Both the position numbers and the translations under genes were made by a program. Under the pieces are notes generated by a model. The model searched no databases. It saw only the letters and a program-made list of their open reading frames with translations, and was not told where the DNA came from. From contig NZ_JACRSQ010000006.1 of NCBI RefSeq assembly GCF_014384895.1, positions 1-64,000 on the forward strand: 64,000 bases of DNA, in the 5' to 3' direction. This document shows positions 1 through 7,259 of this stretch, piece by piece; within the stretch, counting starts at the first letter, position 1, and every line of letters begins with the position of its first letter. The stretch is from Bianquea renquensis (GTDB lineage Bacteria; Bacillota; Clostridia; Lachnospirales; Bianqueaceae).

Positions 1-70
1 TTCTCAGGGCAGCGCCCTGAGCCCTCGGAGAGCTTTTCGGAATCAATATCTGCAATTTTCAAGGTTCATT

Positions 71-98
71 TGAGCCTGTTTTTTTCGGCTCAGTTTTT
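71..98 (+). terminator. Possible intrinsic terminator
   Basis: Stem TGAGCC (71-76) pairs with GGCTCA (87-92) across a T-rich loop and is followed by a short T run. If real, it ends a plus-strand gene lying left of the window. The 6-bp stem is modest. Confidence 0.4.
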
Positions 99-291
99 CA
101 TAGATTACTTGACACTACCTTTGAGGGCAATAAAATACAAGTTTGATATACCATACAATCGGAATAATTACAATGCATATTCTGGATATTTCAATTTTAT
201 TTTGCCGATAGTGAATTTTTGGAGAGTATGCGCCGAATCCTTTTGAATGTGCAGGCCTTTAAAAAGCATTTAGCAGAGCAGGAGCGCACCA

Positions 292-322
292 AAGCAAAAA
301 GGGCATAGCCAAAGGCTATGCC
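292..322 (-). terminator. Intrinsic terminator of the AraC-type gene
   Basis: Perfect 9-bp stem GGCATAGCC/GGCTATGCC (302-310 with 314-322) with a 3-nt loop. On the minus strand it is followed by TTTTTGC. It lies 15 bp past the stop of the AraC gene. Confidence 0.85.
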
Positions 323-336
323 GCTTAACGAAATCT

Positions 337-1305
337 TCACCAGACTTGCGGATTCTTTTTATATTCCAGCGGCGTCATCTTCATGACCTGTTTGAAGATG
401 CGGTGGAAGTACTCTACACTCTCGTAGCCAACCGCGTAGGCAATGTTCTGTACCGGGAGCGCCGAACTTCTCAGCAACCGGCACGCATGGTACATCTTAA
501 TATCGATCACGATCCTGTTGAAAGAAGAATTGGTATATCGCTTAAAGAGCCGGCATAGATGCGTCGGCGTATAATTGAATCGCCTGGACAGCTCCTCCAT
601 CGTCACGGAGCGATAATGGTCCTGCACATACTGCAGAATCTCTACGATCCGCTCTTCCTTGGAGCAGGATTCTCCCTCTTCGCTCTGCCACCCCGTACAT
701 GTCCGAAGGATCCAGGCAAAAAATTGCACGAGCATGGCTTCCAGGCAGGGATTGCTGTAGCGGTCATACTCCACGCTCTCCTCAATCATTTTCTCCACCA
801 ACGCTTTCATTGGATCGCAGGGCGGACATTGCATGTATAAATACTTTTTGCGATTCGTCCCATACAGGATACCGCCGAGAAATTCTGACAGCGGATTGTC
901 CTCCTCCTCCGCTACAGGGTACAGCGATGTCAAATACTCCTTTGTTACCAGGATATTGATGATGATTCCGTCGCACGCTTCAATGAGATGGTAGATCTCC
1001 GGCGAGATTATACACACGTCCCCTGTGGTCATCTGCATCGTCTTTCCCTCCACAAGGTGAACGCAGTTTCCACTGTATAAGTACAAAATTTCAACAAAAC
1101 TGTGCATATGGTACTCGCCAGTTGTAAACCGGGGATGGCGGCAAATGGCCACCTTCTGCCCTTCTTGAAAGACAAAGAAGGAATCTGTAAACTTTTTTCC
1201 GTTGGGATATACGCGATCAATGGCTTCCTCCTGGGGCCTTGTGTCCCTGTCACGGTCCTCCACTGCGAAACTGAATAACCACTCTTTTAATTGCTCTTGC
1301 GTCAT
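337..1305 (-). CDS. AraC family transcriptional regulator with N-terminal cupin
   Basis: 322 aa. Residues about 55-115 form a cupin-like sensor half (H66, H68 and E72 in the GEYHMHSFVE stretch, then a GDV turn), a fold that binds small sugars or similar effectors in AraC/RhaR-type regulators. Residues about 222-320 hold the double helix-turn-helix of AraC proteins (conserved YF..IFK signature near the C-terminus). The start is supported by AAGGAG upstream and a promoter at 1338-1366. The gene is transcribed away from the operon that begins at 1444, sharing about 140 bp of regulatory DNA, so it is the likely activator of that operon. The effector is unknown. Confidence 0.93.
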   Translation of the reverse strand: MTQEQLKEWLFSFAVEDRDRDTRPQEEAIDRVYPNGKKFTDSFFVFQEGQKVAICRHPRFTTGEYHMHSFVEILYLYSGNCVHLVEGKTMQMTTGDVCIISPEIYHLIEACDGIIINILVTKEYLTSLYPVAEEEDNPLSEFLGGILYGTNRKKYLYMQCPPCDPMKALVEKMIEESVEYDRYSNPCLEAMLVQFFAWILRTCTGWQSEEGESCSKEERIVEILQYVQDHYRSVTMEELSRRFNYTPTHLCRLFKRYTNSSFNRIVIDIKMYHACRLLRSSALPVQNIAYAVGYESVEYFHRIFKQVMKMTPLEYKKNPQVW

Positions 1306-1337
1306 GGGATCTTCTCCTTCGTGTGCTTTCTCCCTCT

Positions 1338-1366
1338 AGTATGCACGAAATGTTGAAAATAGTCAA
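1338..1366 (-). promoter_or_regulatory. Predicted sigma-70 promoter of the AraC-type gene
   Basis: Minus strand -35 TTGACT (1361-1366), 17-bp spacer, -10 CATACT (1338-1343), about 30 bp upstream of the AraC start codon. Confidence 0.6.
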
Positions 1367-1407
1367 CCAATAATGTCGGTCTCGGTCATTCCAATTTCCG
1401 CCTTGTG

Positions 1408-1416
1408 TGATATAAT
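1408..1416 (+). promoter_or_regulatory. Extended -10 promoter of the ADP-ribosylglycohydrolase operon
   Basis: TGATATAAT at 1408-1416 is a perfect extended -10 (TGn followed by TATAAT). No good -35 is visible 16-18 bp upstream, which fits a promoter needing an activator such as the divergent AraC protein. The leader to the ATG at 1444 would be only about 20 nt. Confidence 0.65.
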
Positions 1417-1443
1417 TTGGGAAACTTCGAAAGGGGACTTTCT

Positions 1444-3264
1444 ATGACTCTATCCTATACAACCTATCACAATAAGCTCCGCAGCTGTTTTCTGGGAAAG
1501 ACTGTGGGCGGAACACTGGGAATGCCGTACGAGGGAAACTTGGACACGAGGGCCGTAACCTTCTACGATCCGGTTCCAACCCGCATGGTTCCCAATGATG
1601 ATCTGGATCTCCAGGTCGTCAACCTGGAGACGCTTTTGCGATACGGCTTTCCTGTCAATCGCCGGCACTTAGGTGACCTTTGGAGACGCCACATACTGGA
1701 CTTTCCGGATGAGTACGGTGTGGCGCAGCATAACACCCTGGCAGGACTGTATGCCCCCCTGAGCGGACGCTACAATAATAAGTTCCATGGCGGAATGGGC
1801 GCGGCCATTCGCAGCGAACTGTGGGCCTGCTTAGCTCCGGGGGATCCCAACCTCGCCGCCGCTCTCGCCCGGGAAGATGCCTGTACTGACCACACGGAGG
1901 ATGGCATCGATGCCGCCATGTTTCTGGCTGCCGTAGAAAGCCTCGCCTTTGTGGAAAGGGATCTTGCGGCACTAGTACACACAGGAATGTCCTGTATTTC
2001 TCCTGAAGGACGTTTATACCGCGCACTGCAAAGTGTGCTGGACTGGTGGGACCAGAGCCTTGATACGCTGAAGATCCGAGAGCTGATCCTCAGCACATAT
2101 CCCTCTGACAACTGGACCGACGTGTCCATCAACCTGGCCTTCATCCTGTTGGCTTGGCTTGCCGGCGAACAGGACTTCTCAAAGGCTATCTGCACCGCCG
2201 CCGGTCTCGGCTATGACACTGACTGCACTTGCGCAACCCTCGGCGCCATCATGGGGATTCTGTATCCGGATGGGATCGAAAGACGATGGCTGGAACCCAT
2301 CGGCGAGGATTTGGTTCTATCGGACTGCATCGTAGGCATCCATGAGCCGAATTCCATCTCCTCCTTCTGTGAGATCATCGCGTCTCTTTGTCCACAGACG
2401 CTTCGGTATTACCACAGTTTCATGCAGCTCGCCGATATACCGGAGACAGCACAGAAAGTATCCCTTCCCGCTCCCTGGAGCCCATCGCCCTGTGTCATCG
2501 AGTGGGATCGCGACTCCGCTGAATCCCTGGTGGCCCTCTCACCCCTGGCGATACTCCTACAGTATCCTTCCACTGTGGCCTTACAGCCCAATGTGCCGGG
2601 TGATTTCACTGTCAAACTTCGCAATAGCAGCCCCTCAGCCTTTGACGGGACCTTATGCCTCCGCGTTCCCCTTGGCTGGAAGATCACCCCGTCCACCTTT
2701 TCTCTGCACATCCGTCCTCTGGAGGAGGTCACACTGCCTGTGGTGATCACCCCAGGCCCCTGCACCAAGCGCCGGCCCAATTACAATCCAATTCTCTTTG
2801 TCCTGGAGCGCTCTGATGGGTTTCGCTGGCAGGAGGAGGCAGGACTCGTTCTGACAATCCCGTGGATGCGAAAAGCGGAGTCCTCCAACGACTGGGAAGC
2901 CATCGAGGCTGCGCAAAACTTTCAGATCGTGCCGCGGGGAGCCTATCATTACCGCACTGCCGTCAAATTTCCATCCGGAAAGGGCCTCTGCCGCATGACA
3001 GTACAGGGAACGCGCAAGCTGACGGCCTCCTTAAACGGCACGCCGATCCTCAGCCATGATGGCCTCGTGTATGTTCCGGCCTTTCACCGGAGCGCGCCTG
3101 TCGCCGCGTTTACCATGAAAAGCGGATGGAATATTCTAGATATTGCCGTGGAAGATGGGGATGCAGGGGAAATCTTCGTTGGATTTGCATCCATCGCCGG
3201 ATGCGGCGAATGGATCAATGGGTGTGAATGGAGTACGGCGCCGCTGGAGGTGGATGGCGTATGA
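1444..3264 (+). CDS. ADP-ribosylglycohydrolase family protein with C-terminal beta domains
   Basis: 606 aa from the ATG at 1444, chosen because AAGGGG lies 8 bp upstream; an in-frame TTG at 1417 overlaps the -10 region. Residues 1 to about 330 match the ADP-ribosylglycohydrolase/crystallin J1 fold: a KTVGGTLGMP start, metal-binding NDDLDL near residues 51-56, and the late DTDCTCATLGAIMG motif that supplies further metal ligands. Family members cleave N- or O-glycosidic bonds to ADP-ribose, and some act on other ribosyl compounds. The remaining ~280 aa are not in the minimal enzyme; a stretch resembling NEW3/NPCBM-associated beta-sandwich domains is visible, followed by a second beta-rich part. 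No signal peptide. First gene of a four-gene operon; it overlaps the next gene by 4 nt (ATGA). The substrate cannot be told from sequence. Confidence 0.88.
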   Translation: MTLSYTTYHNKLRSCFLGKTVGGTLGMPYEGNLDTRAVTFYDPVPTRMVPNDDLDLQVVNLETLLRYGFPVNRRHLGDLWRRHILDFPDEYGVAQHNTLAGLYAPLSGRYNNKFHGGMGAAIRSELWACLAPGDPNLAAALAREDACTDHTEDGIDAAMFLAAVESLAFVERDLAALVHTGMSCISPEGRLYRALQSVLDWWDQSLDTLKIRELILSTYPSDNWTDVSINLAFILLAWLAGEQDFSKAICTAAGLGYDTDCTCATLGAIMGILYPDGIERRWLEPIGEDLVLSDCIVGIHEPNSISSFCEIIASLCPQTLRYYHSFMQLADIPETAQKVSLPAPWSPSPCVIEWDRDSAESLVALSPLAILLQYPSTVALQPNVPGDFTVKLRNSSPSAFDGTLCLRVPLGWKITPSTFSLHIRPLEEVTLPVVITPGPCTKRRPNYNPILFVLERSDGFRWQEEAGLVLTIPWMRKAESSNDWEAIEAAQNFQIVPRGAYHYRTAVKFPSGKGLCRMTVQGTRKLTASLNGTPILSHDGLVYVPAFHRSAPVAAFTMKSGWNILDIAVEDGDAGEIFVGFASIAGCGEWINGCEWSTAPLEVDGV

Positions 3265-4052
3265 TTAAGCTGCTGGCCTTGGATTATGATTGGACGATGT
3301 TGGATTATTCCGCCCATAAGCCTGCTTTCAGTCAGGATCTGTTGGACTATCTGACCCGCTTCATCGCCGCGGGGGGGATCGCTGGCATTGTATCTGGCCG
3401 CACAGAGGAATCCTTGCGGCATGAGGCCTCCGCCAATGGGTGGGACTGGGAAGCCCCATTCCCCTCCTTCTGCGTCCTACAGGAAGCTTACGCCAAAGTT
3501 CCCCAGGATGCCCTGGCCGAGCTCAACCTTCAAAATCGAAGGAAAATCGATGCACTCTCCCGTCAGCTGTCCCATTTTGTGGACCCCTGGCTTACAATTT
3601 TTGCCGAAAGAGGACTGCCTCCTCAGACCTGGAGCCTTTCCAGCTCCTATCCCCTGGCTTTTGAATTCTCGTCGCCTGCGGAAGCTTCAAAGGCATGGCC
3701 TGTCTTAGAACAATGTCTCGCCAGCGCGCATCTGGACGCATGCCGGATTCACCGGAACTGTCACATTCTAGCCCTGTATCACCCCGCCTGCTGTAAGGGA
3801 AGTCTGCTGAAAGCTGTTGCGGAGCACTATGGGATTGCACCCGGTGAAGTTCTGGCCATCGGGGACAGCTTGAACGATGCCACTATGCTGGATGGCGAAT
3901 ACGGTTTTTACTGCGGAGCGCCTGAGAACGCAGACCCTTTGATCCGATCCTTGGTCTTGTCCCGAGGCGGAAAGCTGGGCAAGGGGACGGCTTATACCGG
4001 CGTTCTGGATATCTACCGCCAGTACCGGGACGAGCATCTATTGCCATTTTAG
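3261..4052 (+). CDS. HAD superfamily hydrolase (Cof-like phosphatase)
   Basis: 263 aa from the ATG inside the ATGA overlap with the upstream gene; GGAGG at 3246-3250 supports this start. Motif I is DYDWT near the N-terminus (nucleophile and acid/base Asp), the cap region follows, and motif IV is GDSLND near residue 205. This is the C2-capped Cof layout, whose members are mostly sugar-phosphate or nucleotide phosphatases. The ATGA overlap implies translational coupling to the ADP-ribosylglycohydrolase, so the two enzymes probably act in one pathway. The substrate is unknown. Confidence 0.88.
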   Translation: MIKLLALDYDWTMLDYSAHKPAFSQDLLDYLTRFIAAGGIAGIVSGRTEESLRHEASANGWDWEAPFPSFCVLQEAYAKVPQDALAELNLQNRRKIDALSRQLSHFVDPWLTIFAERGLPPQTWSLSSSYPLAFEFSSPAEASKAWPVLEQCLASAHLDACRIHRNCHILALYHPACCKGSLLKAVAEHYGIAPGEVLAIGDSLNDATMLDGEYGFYCGAPENADPLIRSLVLSRGGKLGKGTAYTGVLDIYRQYRDEHLLPF

Positions 4053-4073
4053 ATTAAAGAGGAGAGGTGTATC

Positions 4074-4889
4074 ATGAGACAATATAACGTAGGCTGTAGT
4101 ATGGTAAAAGACGGGTCTAACGGCAAATATTCCTTGGAGGAACGCTTGTCCATTCTGCGTCAGTACCACAAGCTGGGGGTGCGGCATATTGAATACTCCC
4201 ATCCCCAGACCACAACGGAAGAGGAAGCACAAACTCTTCGCCGCTATGCGAGACAGCTAGGGCTCATTCTGTGGTCCGCCCACGCCACTTGCTATCGTGA
4301 AAGCACGAGGGAGGCCTCCATGGCCCAGCTTCGGCATGATGCCAAAATCGCAGCGTTACTAGATGCTACAGTCCTTGTATTCCACCCGACAGAACTTCTG
4401 CCAGACGGTTCCCACCATATGGATGTATACCGGTGGATGGCAGATGTCGCGGAAGAAAATGGGTTGCAGCTGGCTCTGGAAACAGGAATTCCCACAGACA
4501 ACTCTATGCTGGGCTATCTTCAACTTATCGACCTAGTCGATGCCATCGACCGCCCTCACGTCGGCATCTGTATTGATACCGGTCACTCGTATATGCGGGA
4601 CCGGCCGGATGTGGAATCGGTTGTGCGCGCTGTGGGAAATCGCCTAAAGACGCTGCATCTTCACGATAACTATGGCCAGCACGACGATCATCAGATGCCC
4701 GGTCTCGGTCTAATCAACTGGCCGGAGGTCATCCGCGCGCTAAAGGAAAGCGAGTACGACGGTCCCCTCATGCTGGAAATGTCGGATATCAAGGAGGGGC
4801 GCACGGTTCCCCAGCTTTCTTTATTGACAATTGAGAAAGAAATTCTTTTCTCCAACGCGTATCTCCGATATCTCTGGGATCTTGTCTGA
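4074..4889 (+). CDS. Sugar phosphate isomerase/epimerase family TIM barrel protein
   Basis: 271 aa, preceded by GAGGAGAGG. The fold is the xylose isomerase-like/AP endonuclease 2 TIM barrel. Expected metal ligands are visible in order: the Glu of LALETG, the Asp and His of IDTGHSYM, the His/Asp cluster of LHLHDNYGQHDDH, and the Glu of LMLEMSD. Family members isomerise or epimerise sugars and inositols, or open sugar rings. It sits 21 bp after the HAD gene in the same operon, which suggests that a sugar is released by the upstream enzymes and then isomerised; that link is inference. Confidence 0.87.
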   Translation: MRQYNVGCSMVKDGSNGKYSLEERLSILRQYHKLGVRHIEYSHPQTTTEEEAQTLRRYARQLGLILWSAHATCYRESTREASMAQLRHDAKIAALLDATVLVFHPTELLPDGSHHMDVYRWMADVAEENGLQLALETGIPTDNSMLGYLQLIDLVDAIDRPHVGICIDTGHSYMRDRPDVESVVRAVGNRLKTLHLHDNYGQHDDHQMPGLGLINWPEVIRALKESEYDGPLMLEMSDIKEGRTVPQLSLLTIEKEILFSNAYLRYLWDLV

Positions 4890-4931
4890 TGTCTGCGAGG
4901 ACATTCCAACCACAGAAGGAGTCTTGTCTAG

Positions 4932-6149
4932 ATGAATGGTATCAATCACAAACGAATTGCGGGCAAAAGCCTACATTATTTAAGTGAACCTGTCCGCAAG
5001 TTTTGGCAACCGCAGGAGCTTCTGGAGGATGCCTCCAACTTTCCCGATATCTTCTGGCCAGGGGAAAACTCTTCCCCAGACTATATACAGAAATATCCGG
5101 ATTGGAAAGAGTACATCATGATCCCTTGCAACGACACACTCGTCAATTGTCATAGTGCCTTTGACTCGCTGAAGATCTGGGAGACGTATCCTGTGGTCCT
5201 GAATTTTTTAGTCCACAGAGCCCTGGACGCCATGGATTCCGGTGATCAGGAACTCGCTGTCAAAATCGCGGGCGTCCTGTCCCATATCATTGGAGATACT
5301 GGACAGGCCGCCCACGTGTTTGACAGCATGCAGCTGAGTTTGCTTTTTCAAGGCGATGAGGATATCTACCTAATCCATTCGCTAATAGAAAACAATCCCA
5401 TGGTGTCGTACCCGGATCACCCCTATACGGCGCGCTGTCTGGGTGACAATGTGGATGAATTCTTGTGGCGTCTGCTTCAAGAGCTCGTCAAGCTGAAAAA
5501 GCGAAGTACAAGGACCATCGTTCCCATCATGACCGCAACGCTCAAGGATGACTTGGATACCGCAGCCCAATACGCCTCCGCAACTGTTGGGGAGTGCGCC
5601 GATCTCTTTGCCGATGTGCTCTACACACTGACGCTGATCCACCTCAGAGAGAAAAAGGGGCCCGACGCCATGTCTCTGCTTCAGCTGGAACCGGAGCGAT
5701 GGCACTGCGACGGCATGTTCAATTTCCTGCCGCAGAAAAATTATATTCCCGGGCCGACTCGCAGAACACCGCTACCGCTCCATATTGGAAATGGACCTCA
5801 GCTCGGCATCGCTCTGCTGCCGGATATGTTTCCCGGCTGTACCGGCGGCCGCTGCGCCTTTGTGGAATATCCGCTTCCGCCAGGGGTGTTTCAAAAATTT
5901 ACTTTTTCCTGTGGATTGAATCGTGCCGCCGACCGCAATGAAACGGCAGGAATCTTTGAAATCCGACTGGATGACAAAACGGTCTGGGAGTCGCCGGCTT
6001 TAGATATCCACTCCCCTTCCGTCAGCGCGGAAGTCAATCTCGGCCGTGCCGAACGGCTCCAACTATTGGTAAAGGACGCGCGGCGTGATACTGCGGAGAC
6101 CAAGTTTTTCTATCCCTGTTTCATTGAACCTGTCCTTTGGCGGAACTAA
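4932..6149 (+). CDS. Zinc-dependent phospholipase C / P1-nuclease-like protein
   Basis: 405 aa; AAGGAG lies about 10 bp upstream. Residues about 90-130 carry the signature of the phospholipase C/P1 nuclease fold: a His-x3-Asp pair in VHRALDAMD and a second helix GVLSHIIGDTGQAAH in which His, Asp and His would bind the zinc cluster. The family is usually secreted and starts with a zinc-binding Trp after signal cleavage; here there is no signal peptide, so a cytoplasmic enzyme or scaffold is more likely. From about residue 280 on there is a beta-rich C-terminal domain of unknown role. Last enzyme of the AraC-associated operon. Family assignment rests on the His/Asp pattern, not overall similarity. 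Confidence 0.65.
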   Translation: MNGINHKRIAGKSLHYLSEPVRKFWQPQELLEDASNFPDIFWPGENSSPDYIQKYPDWKEYIMIPCNDTLVNCHSAFDSLKIWETYPVVLNFLVHRALDAMDSGDQELAVKIAGVLSHIIGDTGQAAHVFDSMQLSLLFQGDEDIYLIHSLIENNPMVSYPDHPYTARCLGDNVDEFLWRLLQELVKLKKRSTRTIVPIMTATLKDDLDTAAQYASATVGECADLFADVLYTLTLIHLREKKGPDAMSLLQLEPERWHCDGMFNFLPQKNYIPGPTRRTPLPLHIGNGPQLGIALLPDMFPGCTGGRCAFVEYPLPPGVFQKFTFSCGLNRAADRNETAGIFEIRLDDKTVWESPALDIHSPSVSAEVNLGRAERLQLLVKDARRDTAETKFFYPCFIEPVLWRN

Positions 6150-6238
6150 AGGCCGGCTTTTGATCCCGCACACAAATTTGGCAGATCGCCCGCATAGCAC
6201 CGTTCCATTCTGCACATCCTATAGCCGAGGTGATTCCA

Positions 6239-6415
6239 ATGCAAAACCAATATTCCGATCTTCGCAGTATGCTAGCCCAAGATGAAGAGGCCTACCAGTA
6301 TTTCATGGGGCTGCCTGACTACGTGAGGGATCAAATTAACCAGCGCAGCGGCAATGTCAAAACTTTCGAGAGCTTGCAGGATTATGCAGAAAATTTGCTC
6401 CGCGGGGATGACTGA
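6239..6415 (+). CDS. Small conserved hypothetical protein (58 aa)
   Basis: Starts at ATG 6239, placed by GAGGTGA 5 bp upstream; the in-frame GTG at 6230 lies inside that ribosome site. The protein is acidic and helical (MQNQYSDLRSML... ending LLRGDD), with no membrane segment or cysteine. It resembles short conserved proteins often seen in clostridia, but I know no function. It follows the four-gene operon by 89 bp without a terminator between, and a strong terminator comes right after it. Confidence 0.7.
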   Translation: MQNQYSDLRSMLAQDEEAYQYFMGLPDYVRDQINQRSGNVKTFESLQDYAENLLRGDD

Positions 6416-6422
6416 CTCGCAG

Positions 6423-6466
6423 ACGGGGTGTAGCAGAAAACAAGACTGCTACACCCCGTATTTTGT
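6423..6466 (+). terminator. Intrinsic terminator after the first operon
   Basis: 14-bp perfect stem: ACGGGGTGTAGCAG (6423-6436) with CTGCTACACCCCGT (6446-6459), then ATTTTG. It separates the plus-strand operon from the convergent thiD; on the minus strand there is no T run. Confidence 0.85.
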
Positions 6467-6467
6467 C

Positions 6468-7259
6468 CTATCCCTTCACCTTCCAGCGATACCCGTGATC
6501 CAACGGGCCTCGCCCATGGCCAATGGTAAGCCCTGCGGCTATGGCCTCTGTGATATAGATCTTAGCGTGCCGCACCGCTTCCCGGAGCGTTAGCCCCTTC
6601 GCCAAACCCGCCGCTATGGCCGACGATAAAGTACAGCCTGTCCCGTGCGTGTTGGGGTTCGCCTGCACCTCGCCGGGATACCAGGTTATCTGTCCCTGGC
6701 TGTACAAAAGATCATCGCAGCAACCAGCCAAATGGCCTCCTTTAACGAGAATCGCGCCGGGATAGTCTCCGCCAATGGCCTCCGCCGCCCGCGCCATATC
6801 CCTCTTATCCCGGATCGGTAGACCACTCAGCCGCTGAGCTTCCGCAAGATTCGGCGTTATCACATGGGTCAAGGGCAGCAGAGTATCCTTCACACGGGCA
6901 AAGGCGGACTCCCCCATCAGCGAAGTACCGCTGGTGGAAGCCATGACCGGATCATAGACGATATGCGCCGGCTGGAATTCCTCCAATATCTGGGCGGTCA
7001 CCAGCACCGCCTCCTCGTCGCCCAACATCCCAATTTTAACTGCGTCCGGCGGGATATCCTCAAACACCGCTCTGAGCTGGGCCTCAATCATAGACGGCGA
7101 TACAGGATCAATCCTGGTCACCCCCAAGGTGTTCTGGGCGGTGATCGCCGTCACGGCGCTCATCCCGTAGACGCCAAGAGCCATATAGGTTTTCAGGTCC
7201 GCCTGTATGCCAGCGCCGCCGCTGCTGTCGGAGCCGGCAATGGTCAGAACCGTCTTCAT
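6468..7259 (-). CDS. thiD: Hydroxymethylpyrimidine/phosphomethylpyrimidine kinase ThiD
   Basis: 263 aa. Phosphorylates HMP and HMP-P to HMP-PP, the pyrimidine half of thiamine. The N-terminus TIAGSDSSGGAGIQADLK is the ThiD signature; the C-terminal NTHGTGCTLSSAIAAGLA holds the ribokinase-fold anion hole and catalytic Asp/Cys region. The start is the ATG whose A is the last base of the thiC stop codon (TGATG, 1-nt overlap), so it is coupled to thiC and shares its TPP riboswitch. Length is typical. Confidence 0.96.
   Translation of the reverse strand: MKTVLTIAGSDSSGGAGIQADLKTYMALGVYGMSAVTAITAQNTLGVTRIDPVSPSMIEAQLRAVFEDIPPDAVKIGMLGDEEAVLVTAQILEEFQPAHIVYDPVMASTSGTSLMGESAFARVKDTLLPLTHVITPNLAEAQRLSGLPIRDKRDMARAAEAIGGDYPGAILVKGGHLAGCCDDLLYSQGQITWYPGEVQANPNTHGTGCTLSSAIAAGLAKGLTLREAVRHAKIYITEAIAAGLTIGHGRGPLDHGYRWKVKG

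Larger units (their letters stand above)
1..336. other. Left-edge intergenic region without a supported gene
   Basis: AT-rich stretch before the AraC gene. It contains a short perfect hairpin at 4-20 (TCAGGGC/GCCCTGA), a terminator-like hairpin at 71-98, a promoter-like pair TTGACA (109-114) and TAAAAT (131-136) with 16 bp between, and the terminator of the AraC gene at 292-322. One plus frame is open from position 1 to 246, but it has no recognisable domain and no ribosome site, so it is not called as a gene. Confidence 0.5.

Noticed and set aside
1..246. Open plus frame from the window edge
   Set aside because: AT-rich, no recognisable domain, and it crosses a terminator-like hairpin; could be a decayed gene but cannot be supported.
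228..308. 26-aa plus-strand frame MRRILLNVQAFKKHLAEQER...
   Set aside because: Ribosome-like GGAGAG is too close to the ATG, and its end overlaps the minus-strand terminator; no known similarity.
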